60,000 nt of DNA from positions 34,633,706 through 34,693,705 of the forward strand of contig NC_045139.1 in assembly GCF_008831285.2 (NCBI RefSeq). The letters run 5' to 3'. The notes under the pieces were generated by a model. The model was not told the DNA's origin, did no database searches, and worked only from the letters and a program-made list of their open reading frames with translations. This DNA is from Nymphaea colorata. Taxonomy: Eukaryota > Streptophyta > Magnoliopsida > Nymphaeales > Nymphaeaceae. The translations under genes and the position numbers were made by a program. This document shows, in pieces, positions 32,961-44,113 of the stretch (position 1 is its first letter; each line of letters begins with the position of its first letter).

Positions 32961-32986
32961 TTTTGGGTTTTGGTTCCAAAATCCTC

Positions 32987-32994
32987 TATAAATA
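32987..32994 (+). promoter_or_regulatory. TATA box of the Ogre left LTR
   Basis: TATAAATA within CCTCTATAAATACCCCC. The right LTR has the same box at 45178-45185. A transcription start about 30 bp downstream would define U3/R. Confidence 0.75.
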
Positions 32995-33338
32995 CCCCCA
33001 TATCCTCCCTCTTGGGCAGGATTGGTCCTTGGGAGAAACTCTAGTGTATTCTCACTTGAAGACTTAGAGTTTCTCTTGAGTTCTCTCTCTCTCCCTCTCC
33101 CTCTTTCCATTTCCTTCTCCAACTTAGAGCAAGCACTCTTGGAGCTTCATTCAAAAGGGGATCTTCAAGTGAATGTGTTCATCTTTCTTAGGTCATTTTC
33201 CATTAGAGGTATGTAATCTTCATCCCTCTCATTTCTCTTTTCTTTCTTTTCATTAATATTCTTATTATCATGTTATTTCTTTTTCTTAAATATAGTCTTG
33301 TTATTGTTTTCATTTTCTCTTCACATCTTCATCTCCCC

Positions 33339-33410
33339 ATGGCCAAAGGAGATAGCACTCAACCTCTTTTTAGAGACAAGAGGCTATGCAAAAATGCACC
33401 GGGAGCATGA
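33339..33410 (+). other. Small open frame (23 codons) in the Ogre LTR
   Basis: The frame MAKGDSTQPLF... ends at a TGA at 33408-33410. The same-length frame is in the right LTR at 45532-45603. Further degenerate copies start at 33634, 45866 (start codon lost) and 46040 and stop early. It lies in the probable transcribed leader. The two 23-codon copies differ at about five bases, more than the rest of the LTR, so protein-level constraint is not supported. Confidence 0.3.
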
Positions 33411-35402
33411 GAAGATGAGATGATATTTTATTTTATGATTAAATCATGCTCTTTCAAGTATTCTTGTTGTTCTTGTTCTTTCTCTTTATCAATATCTTCT
33501 TGCTCTTTCTTCTCTTCAATATATATTCTTGTTGTTGTTATTCTTTTCCTTAATGAATGTATTTTTGTTGTTATGAATACATTTTTATTGTTCTTTTGTT
33601 TCTTCTTATTTTCCTCTCTTCCTCATTTCTTCATGGCCAAAAGAGATAGCTCTCAATCTCTATTTTAGAGTCAAGAGGCTATACTCAAGTGCACCGGGAA
33701 CATGAGAAGATGAGGTGATATATCAATTCATAGTTACATCATGTCTTCCCTCCTAATTGAACTTTGCTTTTTTTCATCATCCTCTTTCTTTCTTTCCTTC
33801 CTTGAAAGTTATCTATATATTATGCATGCATAGTTGCTTGGTTCTTTACTTACATGTGAATGCATGTCGGAAATGAGAGTGTGGTTTGGGGACTCTTTAT
33901 TTTCATATTAATCTTTGAGGTTGAGACTTGTCCAACCCGGGATAAACCCTCACGAAAATGTACATGTTAATATGCATTTCCATATCATTTTGCGCTAGTT
34001 TCCTTCTTAATCATCACATTAGGAACCTTAACGAGTGCCTCGTTATGTTGCTTGTTTTCTTCCATACCCAACGGTGGAAGAAATATATCTCTTACAACAA
34101 ACCAAATAATAACATTTTATGCTTATATAAATCATATTTTCTAAAACATTTTCAAAAAGAACCTTCTAACATGGCCTTAAGGACTTAGCTTAGACTCTTG
34201 CATGAGTCCAAACTCCCCTCCGGCCCACATTAAATTTGAAGTTGGTAATTTTAAGTTGTTCCTTGAATTTTCTAATCTTGTGAAGGTATGGATGTATACA
34301 CATGTTATATACATTTATGCCAACATGATGACCCCCATATTTCTCTCTCTATGCTTTCACTTTCTATTTTATAAATTTTCATATGTGCATGAATACGTAT
34401 GTACATGTGCTCCATCTCCTCTCTTTCAAATATTTATTCCTCTTTTCAAGACAAATATCTTCTCTTATAACATTTCTCATACCCATATATGCGTATGATA
34501 TTTTTCTTTTCCTCTAAAATCTCTATTTCTCTTCGAATCAATACATCTTTTTCTCTTAAACTTTCATATATGTGTATATGTGATGGTATGTACACATGTA
34601 TGCATGTCTTTCTTTATATCTCTCTTTCCTTTCATAAGAATGTTTTATCTCTTGTATTCTTTTTAACATTCTCACCTCATGAACTTTCTATTTACCAACT
34701 TCAATAAGACCACAAACCAAGTAATGACCCAATATTGGAATCATGCTTGATGGTCTACAATCTCTATCCCTTTTCAAAAACTTTTCCTTCTTATATACAA
34801 TAATTATAATAACGAAATCTTAGATGTATGTTGTGGTAGGAATGACATTAGATGAATGTTGTGGTAGGAATGTTTTACATTTTTTTCAATCATATAGGGT
34901 AAATGCATCCATGCATTCTCACCCACTTTATTTCATTTATGATCACAAGCACCTCTCCAAAGGAACTTAAGCAAGAAGGGATGGAGCTCTAGCTAGGTGG
35001 TAACCGAATTAGAGCAAAATCTCAAACCTACTTAAAGTCTTAAGAGAACACTAAAGTGATTTCAAAATGTTTTCACAAGTTTTTCAAATGATATTTACTA
35101 GTTTCACTTTTTCCTCAAAACATTTCACATTTTCAAGCAATTCTTCAAGAACCCTTTCAAAAGTTTGAAACTCTAAACTTTCAATATTTTCTACACCGCA
35201 TATAGAATCAAAAAGATGTTTAAGTTAAAACGAAATGCATCAATGATAAACATAGTCATTGGGTTGATTACCCCCGGTAAAGGCGCCGGGAACGGTCGAT
35301 CCTCGTACCGAAGGGCGAGTCCCTTTCTTTCCTCTTTCAAAACAAAAACCTTATTTTTCTGGAGCACTCCAAAACCAATGAAAATTTTGGGATGCAAACA
35401 GA

Positions 35403-35421
35403 TGGCGACCGTGATGGGACC
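35403..35421 (+). other. Primer-binding site of the Ogre element, tRNA-Arg type
   Basis: TGGCGACCGTGATGGGACC lies two bases after the left LTR. TGGCGACC is the complement of a GGTCGCCA tRNA 3' end, as in tRNA-Arg, the primer usual for Tat/Ogre elements. The exact isoacceptor was not checked. Confidence 0.7.
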
Positions 35422-36207
35422 TGTCATCGTTTGGCTATGATTATTGATGCATTTTCACTAATTTGAACATCTCATGTATTGCCAATGATAAAGCATGTCC
35501 CCTATTTTGGCCTCGACCCCATTGGCATTTCATTGCATTGTTTGATGATTGTGAATGTTTTCTTGCACATAGGACTAATTGAGAAGGATCAATCATGTTC
35601 ACACATATTTATGATCACATACCACCCTTCTCAATTTAGGAGTTGTTTGAAAGCCATGTTTGCTCTTCTATTTTAATCTTCAAACTTAGGCAACATTGCA
35701 TTAGAGACAACTCAATTTATATGATTTCTCATATTTCAAAATTCCTCATACCTATTTGTCTCGGTCATCATGTTGCCGGGCTTGGTCTTTGGCGGTAGCA
35801 CAAGACTAAGCCTTACAACTAGACCACACCTTGGGCGGGAACGCCCCCTTGTTAGTACCATGAGTGGTAATTTATGGTATATCGACGAGTGATCAAGAAG
35901 AAGTTGATGAACTCTACCCTTAGTTGCCTAAGGAAGAATCTATGCTCGTACTAAGCCATTTGGCTAAGGTATATAAGCATAACTTGATATCGGATTATCG
36001 TGACACAAAATTATCTCAATTAGGTTCCTATACCTAATTTTCTAAAAAAAAGAAAAAGAAAATTATTTCATGATAGATGTTGATGTGCGTGAAACCTTAT
36101 GTGATGATTTGCAACCTCATTCCACACATCTACCTCATATTGTCTTTGTCAACCTAGTCAATGTTTTCCACTAATTCAATTTTTATCTTTTAGAGTCATC
36201 ATTCAAG
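35422..36207 (+). other. Ogre leader between primer site and ORF1
   Basis: About 790 bp with no coding content recognised. It probably forms the long 5' untranslated part of the element RNA and would hold the packaging signal. Confidence 0.6.
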
Positions 36208-37428
36208 ATGTATTCTTTCCAACGTGGTGTCACATTCCCTTATGATCACATCCTCTTTGGGGAAGGTCCCGAACGGTCCACCTACATTTCTCTTGAGTCT
36301 CAACCTTTGGCTCCCGAATGGTATCGGACTTGGCATCCCACCTTCTCTCGGATGTTTCCTTCTTACTTTGAAGAATGTGGGCTAGAGACAGTGGCAGCTG
36401 GAGGAATGCAGTCAGTTAATGGAAATTTGGTACATGCAATCGCCGAGCGTAGGAACCCAAGGACCTCCTCTTTTTGGTTTCCATGGGGAGAAATGATAAT
36501 ATTACTAGATGAATTTGCCGAAATACTAGACCTCCCTACCCCAACTTGTGACCCAAATGATCTATTGGAAAAACAATTCCTTATGAACCCAAACAAGGTC
36601 AATGCAAATGACCTCATTGCTCACTTTACTGGACGAAAAACTTGGCCTTTAGTAGAAAACCATGAAAATCAAAGCATCAACATGAAAAATTTGTATGAAG
36701 AATTTGGAACCTATGTTGAACCTTCTACCCTACCTCGAAAAGCCATAGGGAGAATTAAACATTGTATGATGCTCTGCACAGTAGGAGTGACCCTTTTTAC
36801 CAATGGAAGTGACCTTTTAGATGTCCGTATTGCCCAACTTTTTCGAGTATAGGGGCATAGAGGGACCCGACACTTGTCAGTAGCAATGACAGCCTTAGCC
36901 TTCCTTTACCGAGGACTCACCTGCTTTACCATTGAAGATATCGACTTCATAGAAGGATGCACATATGCTTTACAATTGTGGTTCCTCAAGCATGCGGGAC
37001 CCCAAGCCAGTCTATTCAGAAATACTGATGGATCATTGACAACCTTAGAGCAATACCGTCGTTTGATCGAGCAATTGAATGAAGGAGAGATCATTTGGGA
37101 TTATTGTGATCGTCGGCAGAGCCTACCCCGATACACTCACCATCATCATGGGCGTACCACACTCTTGGGCCCTTACTTCATAGTTGATTATTGTGCTGAT
37201 AAATGTATGAGACAGTTCTCTCAAAGGCAGAAGATGGTCTCTGTGCATGCACCAATTGGAGCTATTCCCGAATTTGACCTTAGTTCTCCTCAATGGACAA
37301 CATTGTTTGCAGTAGCTCGACAAGAATGGAAGACACAAATATCATACACTTGGTTCATAGGCCCAGTGGTGAAGAAGGAATATGCTGAGTGGTGGGATGC
37401 CAACCGACCACCATCCATCATTCCCTAA
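36208..37428 (+). pseudogene. Ogre ORF1: plant-mobile-domain-like protein, with one internal stop
   Basis: The frame from ATG 36208 reads 214 codons to a TAG at 36850-36852 and continues in the same frame to a stop at 37426-37428, about 406 codons in all. Features include a hydrophobic/aromatic-rich fold with WGEMIILLDEFAEILDLP near residue 100, a downstream EGCTYALQLWFLKH block near residue 255, and a C-terminal TWFIGPVVKKEYAEWW. These patterns resemble the aminotransferase-like plant mobile domain (PMD) superfamily found in MAIL1-type host proteins and in transposons. That match is by eye and tentative. Extra ORF1 proteins of unknown function are typical of Ogre elements. It has no gag or polymerase motif. 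Confidence 0.65.
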
Positions 37429-37600
37429 AAAGTTTTATGTTGTCAACTTTGTATTCCTTCTGTCGTTGTCATCTTTATTAGTATCTTTGGATGTAACTTT
37501 TTAAAACTTGTAATGCAATATGAACCTTCATTTTGTCATCATTTCCGTCCAATAACTCTATTTTCTTATGTCATAAGGTGAATACTTGAAAGCCAACAAG

Positions 37601-40332
37601 ATGGTTGAAACTAGATCGCAAGCTAAGAAGACTCCTCAAAACGAGGCTTCATCCTATGAACTCCATCCAGAAACACTTGGCCTCCCAGCAATCGAGCCAG
37701 AAGCTTACTATATGTTCAGTTTGTTCATGGAGCGATTCATGAAAGAGCAAGAAGAGCAAAAGGCCTTGATGGTTACTCCAGAGCCGGATGAAAAGACTGC
37801 CAAGCAAAAAAGAAAGGATGAAGACCATTTGGGTTCAGATTCGACAACTAGTAAGGAAGAAAGACCCGAACTGTTTTCTCTCAAAAAGAAAAAGACAACA
37901 AAGAAAAATAAAAAGGGAAAAGATGTTATGATAGAAAACAGCTCACCCAGTCCTATCACCACTGAAAGTTCGGAAGAGAAGCCCAAAAAGAAGAGAAAAC
38001 CTACCAAGAAAGTAAAAAAGACAAAGAAATACATCACTAGCAGCAGCTCAGACAGTGAGCGTTCTGAAGGAAAAGTAAAGGAGATCAAGGGCAAAAAGAA
38101 AAAGATCAAGCCAGAATTGGTCGAATCAAGTGATGATGAAAGTCCGACTAAGCGCAGATTCTACGAAATGGAGAAAAGAATGAACAATCTTGAGCTTAGG
38201 GGGAAGGGGAAACGTTCATACTCATGTGAGGACTACTACCTTAGCATTGAAGGAGACGAAGACGTGAAAGGCTTGCCCAGAGAATTCATCAGATATGATG
38301 GAACCATTTGTCCACACGTTCATCTTTCAACTTTTTTCAATGATTGCTACAAAATTCAGACAAATAACAGAGCTTTGTTTCGATATTTTCCAAGAAGTCT
38401 TGAAGGCATTGCCGCACAATGGTATAAAGAAAATATCAATCCAATCGAGCTGAAGGAGTTTGACAAGTTGATTAACATGTTTGTTGAAAGATTCGAACAA
38501 AATGCTCCCATGGCTCCAACCCTCAGTACCATTTGCAGTCTTCGTCAGAAACAAGGAGAAAAGGCTCGAGAATTCATCCAAAATGGAGAATGCAATGCAA
38601 TAAGATGAAGGAGCCCATTTCTGAGACACAAGCCTTGTCACTCATTAGGAAAAATCTTACCCAACCCTTGAAAAGTCTCATCCGCAATGCCCCGATCAAA
38701 ACCTTTGCTGAGTTGATTGAACAAGCAAACTCGATAGAAGAAGGAATTGAGGAAAGAGATTTTGATGGAATTATTGCTCCTAAGTACAAAGAAGATGGAA
38801 AGAAAGGAGGAAGGACACAGTTGCCCGCACACTTCATAGCCAATGCTGGCATTAGAAAGGACCATGACAATAACTACAAGCATGACAAGGACGTCAGTTT
38901 CAAGAAGAACACGCAGTTTCTCAAAGGCGACGATGAAAGGAAAAACAAACACCCAAGTTGGAGCTACGACCGGAAATTCACTCCTCTGAGCCAGTCTCGG
39001 GAGAAGATCCTGGAATACCTTCTCGCCAAAGGAACTATCGTCTTGCCAAAAGTATCAGAGCCTCCAAAAATGATGGGAGGAAATAAAGAAAAACTGTGCA
39101 AGTTTCATCATACCCCTGGTCATGACACTGAGGATTGTTTTGTCCTCAAAAATATTATTCAAGACTTCATCAACAAAGATCTCAAGATTTGTGATGATAA
39201 CACCCCTGAGATACTAAGGAATCCATTCCCTAACCACGGAAAGGCGGCAGTGGCCATGATCACTACAGGCACTCCACTTCCGTACCATCCACAAGAGCAC
39301 ATTCGACCTTATATTGGGAGCAGCTCACACAAAGTCATGGTGGTAGACCAAGGTAAGGAACCTCTAGATTTCATTGCTATGATGAATGGCAGGATAGAAA
39401 GTTTGCCCAAGAAACTTCCTATGATTCCAAAGACTTTTATCTTACAAGGCGATGAATCATCAAATGACTCCTCAGATGAAGATCCATGCTATTTGGACGT
39501 TCTCCCCTTGGAAGAATGTATGGATGAGGGAGACTCGATTCAAGCTTCTAAAAATCAGTCAATTACCTTCTCAGAAAAAGACCTCTCAAAATGGGGATAT
39601 TTCCATGAAGTTGCTCTTTACATCGTTGTTCAGGTCAATGGGATGACGGTGCCACATGTTTTGATTGATGGAGGAAGTGGTTTGAATATTTGTCCTGATC
39701 TCACGGCTAAAACATTGGGGTTTCGTGAAAACAAATATCGTTCTGATAATACCAAGATCTACGGATACGATGGCCGAGGCATGAACAGCAAAGGTACCCT
39801 CGACATGAATGTGATCATTGAAAATACTAGCCATTGTATTGTATTTCATGTGGTAGATGTACCACTATCATACAACCTGCTTTTGGGACGACCTTGGATC
39901 CATCAAGTACGAGGGATCCCATCCACTCTTCATCAATGCCTGAAATGGAATTTTGGTCCATCAGTCATCACTGTCCGTGCTAAGGATCCGATCAAGAGGT
40001 TGAGGCAACCTATGCTCCCTAGGCCAATTGATCCGGTAGATGTACCGAGCATAAGAACAACAAAGGACAGACCTTTGGAAGAATGGATGCAGAACATAGA
40101 GATAGAGGAACCATCTGGGAATGCTTATACTATTTCAAGCAATCGTGAAAGTTAGCAAGAACACCTATTGTATGTTCATTTCATGAAAAACCCCAAGGGT
40201 TTTCAGTTGCTTCTGAAAGGTGGCTACCGTCCATTCACTGGCTTTGAGAAAAATGAAGATGGCATCTTGCAACCGATTAGCATCTCTTTTCAGATGAACA
40301 TGAGAGGACTGGGATATCATGAAGGAATTTGA
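37601..40332 (+). pseudogene. Ogre gag-protease ORF with one frameshift and one internal stop
   Basis: The start ATG at 37601 gives MVETRSQ, common for Ty3 gags. A Lys/Glu/Ser-rich low-complexity stretch (37790-38200) precedes the capsid-like core (LPREFIRYDGT, then a FRYFPRSLEGIAAQWY block near 38380). A one-base loss at about 38581 shifts the frame; reading continues one frame back through KMKEPISE and SLIRNAPIKTF. A Cys-His knuckle (CKFHHTPGHDTEDC, near 39098) is followed by an aspartic protease with LIDGGSGLNIC at about 39661 and LLLGRPWIH near 39888. A TAG at 40153-40155 ends the frame. The same frame reopens to TGA 40330-40332 with a G-patch-like segment. The protease would release gag and polymerase products. 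Confidence 0.88.
40156..40332 (+). pseudogene. G-patch-like segment after the protease stop
   Basis: In frame with protease, past the TAG, the translation runs LLLKGGYRPFTGFEKNEDG, then ILQPISIS and MRGLGYHEG. Spacing of Gly and aromatic residues resembles the G-patch (GY.PG.GLGK...GI...GLGY) that follows protease in some retroelements. One Gly of the core is replaced (FEKN instead of LGKN). Confidence 0.5.
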
Positions 40333-40529
40333 AGAAGATCTTGGGGGCTAATAGTATTCACTTTTGTTTCAAAATCCTCCCATGAATTTTGTAATTTTGA
40401 ACATCTTTTTGTCTCGTCTCATGAGAGAACCCATTCTATGAACTAAGAACCTTTTTTTTATATATATGCAAATGCAAGTAATTTTTTGTTGTCAATTTCG
40501 TCCAACTCTTTCCTTTATCCTCTTTACAG
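40333..40529 (+). other. Probable end of the Ogre intron, with 3' splice site
   Basis: The interval between the protease frame and the polymerase ATG is AT-rich. It ends in a pyrimidine tract and TCTTTACAG at 40521-40529, directly before GATGTCGG, where the polymerase start ATG is at 40531. Ogre elements are known to splice between protease and RT. A donor is not certain; GTATGT near 40170 fits the consensus. Confidence 0.5.
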
Positions 40530-40530
40530 G

Positions 40531-43500
40531 ATGTCGGAACTCAATATGTCTCAGTTTATTCTTTTTCCACGAAAGTCCCCACAGAAAGCATTTATCGAAC
40601 AAGCAGTCGGTGAAATGGAACCTATGGCAATACCCGAGTCAGAATTACCAGAATTCACTCAGATTCAGAAACAAGAACATCCCTCATCTTTGATAAATGA
40701 TCCAATTGAAGAAATTAATATTGGAACAAGTGAAGATCCTAAAATTCTTCAAATTGGCACCAGTTTGTCAGTGAATGAGAAGAAAAGATTGGTGGACTTT
40801 CTTATAAGTAACCAAGAAGCTTTTGCTTGGACTTATGAAGATATGCCAGGCTTAGACCCCCAATTGGTTGAACATCGTTTGCCCTTAAATCTTAATTGCA
40901 AGCCGATTAAGCAAAAATTGCGCAAGCTTGACCCTCGACTAGAAGGCCCTGTAAAAGAAGGACTAGAGGACTTGCTAAAGGCAAAATTCATTCGTGCCAT
41001 CGATTACCCCGAATGGTTGGCGAACATCGTGGTGGTCCCCAAGAAAAATGGCAAAGTTAGGTTGTGCATCGACTTTCGAGACTTGAACAAAGCCACACCG
41101 AAGGATGATTATCCTCTTCCAAACATTGATCTATTGGTAGACAGTACTGCAGGCCATGCAATGTTTTCTTTCATGGATGGATATTCGGGATATAATCAAA
41201 TCAAATTAGCAGTCAAAGATCAACCTAAGACCGCTTTTACTACACCCTGGGGTACTTTTTGTTATACGGTAATGCCATTTGGGTTGAAGAATGCTGGAGC
41301 AACCTATCAAAGAGCTATGGCCGCCATCTTCCATGACCAGATGCATAAAATCATGGATGCATATATCGATGACATATTGATCAAATCCAAGACAAGAGAA
41401 GATCACATTGAAACTCTTGCCCAAGTATTCGAGAGGCTTTTACAGTACAAGCTTCGCCTGAATCCTCAAAAATGTGTGTTCGGGGTTGAGTCAGGCAAAC
41501 TGTTGGGTTTCATGGTCAGTAAGAAGGGAATTGAAATGGATCTTACAAAAGCTAAGGCAATAATCGATATGCCACCACCTACCAATATCAAGGAGTTGCG
41601 AAGCTTGCAAGGACGAATCCAATCCATCAGACGATTCATTTCCAATTTGGCCATGAGATGCGAGCCATTCAACCAGCTACTGAGGAAAGGTGTCAAGTTT
41701 GAATGGGGTTTTGAATGCCAACAGTCATTCGAAAGGATCAAGAAATACCTTCTAAATCGACCAATTCTAAAACCACCAACGTTGGGTAGACCACTGCTGC
41801 TTTACATCACAGTGAATGAGTCAGCATGTGGCGGCTTTTTGGCACAATATGAGGAAGGAAGTCGCATTGAATATGCAATCTATTACATTAGCAAGACTTT
41901 TGTTCAGTACGAAAAGAAGTACTCTCCAATAGAGAAAACTTGTTTGGCATTGGTTTGGATGTGTCAGAAGTTGAGACATTATTTATTAGCTTGTGAGGTC
42001 AAGATACTCTCCAAACTAAATCATCTCAAGTACATCTTGGAACAACCATTCCTTAATGGGCGTATCGCAAAATGGCAAGTTCTGTTGATGCAATATGATC
42101 TTGAATATGTGTCTCAAAAGTCTATCAAAGGACAAACAATTGCGGATCAGTTAGCAGACTTCCCTCAGTACGAAGAAATCAGAACAAATGATGAGTTTTC
42201 AGATGAACATGTACTAAGATTGGAAACGGTTCCGACATGGAAGATGTACTTTGACGGGTCCAGAAATGTGATGGGAGCAGGCATAGTCATCTTACTCATC
42301 ACTCCAGAAAGCGAAATGATCCCGTACTCTTTAAAACTTGATTTTCCATGTACCCATAACATGGCTGAATATGAAGCCCTCATACAAGGACTTCGTTCTT
42401 TATTGAGTTTTCAAGTGAAAAGAGTGAATGCCTTCGGCGACTCTCAGCTTATTATAAATCAAGTGAATGGACAATGGCAAGTCAAAGATGAAAAGTTGGT
42501 GCCATATCAAGAAATTGCTACCTCCTTAATCTGTCAATTCGAAGAAGTACAATTGGCTCACGTAAAGAGAGAAGGTAACCCTATTGCAGATGGCCTCGCG
42601 AGCTTAGGATCGACCATCACTTTTCGAACCAATGAAGCAATCCGTTCTTTTGAGATTGGAAGATTAGAACACCCTGCTTTTGAAACGATGACGCATGTTC
42701 ATCATATCCAAGGGAGGAATACGCCTTGGTACCATGACATCAAAAGGTACATTGAAAGCGGAGAATTCCCGACTGAAATGTCTAAAAATGAACAAAAAGC
42801 AATACAACGTATGTCAGCAAGGTACTTTATCCTAACAGGGGTATTATACAGACGTGGATTTAGCACTGAATACTCTCGGTGCCTTGATGAAGATGAGGCA
42901 AAGAAAGTAATCGAAGAATCACATCGAGGAGATTGTGGAGGCCATGTTGGTTACCAAACCCTCACCAAACAAATAATTCGAGCAGGGTATTATTGGCCTA
43001 CCATGCAAAAAGATTGTCACCAATTTGTCAAAAGATGCAAAGAATGTCAACTGCATGCTCCAGTAATTCATGCCCCAGCCTCTCACTTGCATTCTGTGAC
43101 ATCTCCTTGGCCGTTTTCAATGTGTGCCTTTGACGTAGTCGGACCGATATCCCCTGCAGCTTCTAATGGCCATAAGTATTTTCTTGCTGCAACGGATTAT
43201 TTTACCAAGTGGGTAGAAGTTGTCACACTCAGAACAGTGGAAGGACGTCATGTAGTGTCCTTCATTCACAAAAATCTTCTTTGCAGATTTGGAGTCCCTC
43301 ATGATATAGTATCAGATAACGAAACTCATTTCAAGAATGAAAAGATGAGGCAATTGTGCAGCAAGTACCACATCACGTATCATTTTTCAGCTCCTTATTA
43401 TCCCCAAGGCAATGGGCAAGCAGAGGCTACCAACAAGATCTTGATCTGCATCTTGGAACGGACAGTAGAAACTGGAAGAGATTGGCATGAAAAGATGCAC

Positions 43501-43974
43501 AACGCTCTATGGGCATATCGCACAACTATGAGAACTCCAACAAATGCCACTCCAGCAGAGCTAGTCTATGGAACAGAAGTGGTTCTACCATTACATGTGT
43601 TGAAACCTGCTTTGAAGTTCGCTTCTCTCATAGAGCTCCCTCTTACTCAATATCAACAAAAAAGGCTAATGCAACTCGATTTGCTAGATGAAAAGAGGCT
43701 AAAAGCGGCTGAACATGCTGAAGCTTATCGCCAAAGGGTAGCCAGACAATTTGCCAAGTCAGTTATCGAGCGACAGTTCAAAGTGAATGATTCAGTCCTA
43801 CGATCTGCAGTGTACCTGAGAGGACGACCACGAGGCAAGTGGGCACCAAATTGGGAAGGCCCATATGTCATTAAGGAAGTTTTGCCCTACAATTCATACC
43901 GACTAATTGATGCTGATGGGGTGGAATTTGCCGATCCTGTTAATGCCCTTCACCTCAAGAAATTTTATGCCTAG
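40531..43974 (+). CDS. Ogre polymerase-integrase ORF: RT, RNase H, second RNase H, integrase
   Basis: An open frame of 1147 codons runs from ATG 40531. RT spans about 40930-41540 with FRDLNKATPKDDYPLP and the YIDD catalytic box at 41362-41373. The first RNase H follows (about 41640-42160, with ADQLADFP at its end). The second, archaeal-like RNase H begins MYFDGSRN near 42241, with NMAEYEAL, GDSQLIINQVNG and NPIADGLASL; this dual arrangement defines the Tat lineage. Integrase has the HHCC zinc motif (CGGHVGYQT through CKECQLH, about 42935-43050), the DDE core (FDVVGP; SDNETHF near 43312; GQAEATNK near 43417) and a C-terminal GPY-type module (NWEGPYVI near 43850). All catalytic residues visible are kept, so the product could be active. 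It would be made from spliced RNA or as a separate ORF. Confidence 0.96.
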   Translation: MSELNMSQFILFPRKSPQKAFIEQAVGEMEPMAIPESELPEFTQIQKQEHPSSLINDPIEEINIGTSEDPKILQIGTSLSVNEKKRLVDFLISNQEAFAWTYEDMPGLDPQLVEHRLPLNLNCKPIKQKLRKLDPRLEGPVKEGLEDLLKAKFIRAIDYPEWLANIVVVPKKNGKVRLCIDFRDLNKATPKDDYPLPNIDLLVDSTAGHAMFSFMDGYSGYNQIKLAVKDQPKTAFTTPWGTFCYTVMPFGLKNAGATYQRAMAAIFHDQMHKIMDAYIDDILIKSKTREDHIETLAQVFERLLQYKLRLNPQKCVFGVESGKLLGFMVSKKGIEMDLTKAKAIIDMPPPTNIKELRSLQGRIQSIRRFISNLAMRCEPFNQLLRKGVKFEWGFECQQSFERIKKYLLNRPILKPPTLGRPLLLYITVNESACGGFLAQYEEGSRIEYAIYYISKTFVQYEKKYSPIEKTCLALVWMCQKLRHYLLACEVKILSKLNHLKYILEQPFLNGRIAKWQVLLMQYDLEYVSQKSIKGQTIADQLADFPQYEEIRTNDEFSDEHVLRLETVPTWKMYFDGSRNVMGAGIVILLITPESEMIPYSLKLDFPCTHNMAEYEALIQGLRSLLSFQVKRVNAFGDSQLIINQVNGQWQVKDEKLVPYQEIATSLICQFEEVQLAHVKREGNPIADGLASLGSTITFRTNEAIRSFEIGRLEHPAFETMTHVHHIQGRNTPWYHDIKRYIESGEFPTEMSKNEQKAIQRMSARYFILTGVLYRRGFSTEYSRCLDEDEAKKVIEESHRGDCGGHVGYQTLTKQIIRAGYYWPTMQKDCHQFVKRCKECQLHAPVIHAPASHLHSVTSPWPFSMCAFDVVGPISPAASNGHKYFLAATDYFTKWVEVVTLRTVEGRHVVSFIHKNLLCRFGVPHDIVSDNETHFKNEKMRQLCSKYHITYHFSAPYYPQGNGQAEATNKILICILERTVETGRDWHEKMHNALWAYRTTMRTPTNATPAELVYGTEVVLPLHVLKPALKFASLIELPLTQYQQKRLMQLDLLDEKRLKAAEHAEAYRQRVARQFAKSVIERQFKVNDSVLRSAVYLRGRPRGKWAPNWEGPYVIKEVLPYNSYRLIDADGVEFADPVNALHLKKFYA

Positions 43975-44113
43975 TTCTCTTGTATTCATTTTCCAATCAA
44001 TGTCAAAACATTGGTGTTTCCACATCGACTATTCAATCTAGATTCTTCCCAGTTGTAAAACATGACAATTACACTGGGGCATTTTTATTTTTTTTATCGC
44101 TCAGGGCTTGAGA

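Larger units (their letters stand above)
32306..35400 (+). repeat. Left LTR of the Ogre element (3095 bp)
   Basis: U3 holds two tandem arrays (separate entry). A TATAAATA box lies at 32987-32994, followed by a pyrimidine-rich probable leader with CTCTCTCT. It carries two copies of a segment with the ATGGCCAAA word (33339 and 33634). It lacks about 216 bp present in the right LTR, at about 33574. Confidence 0.96.

Noticed and set aside
38574-38590. Programmed -1 frameshift within gag
   Set aside because: The local CCAAAAT does not fit the X XXY YYZ slippery pattern and lies inside gag, not at a domain border; a one-base deletion is simpler.
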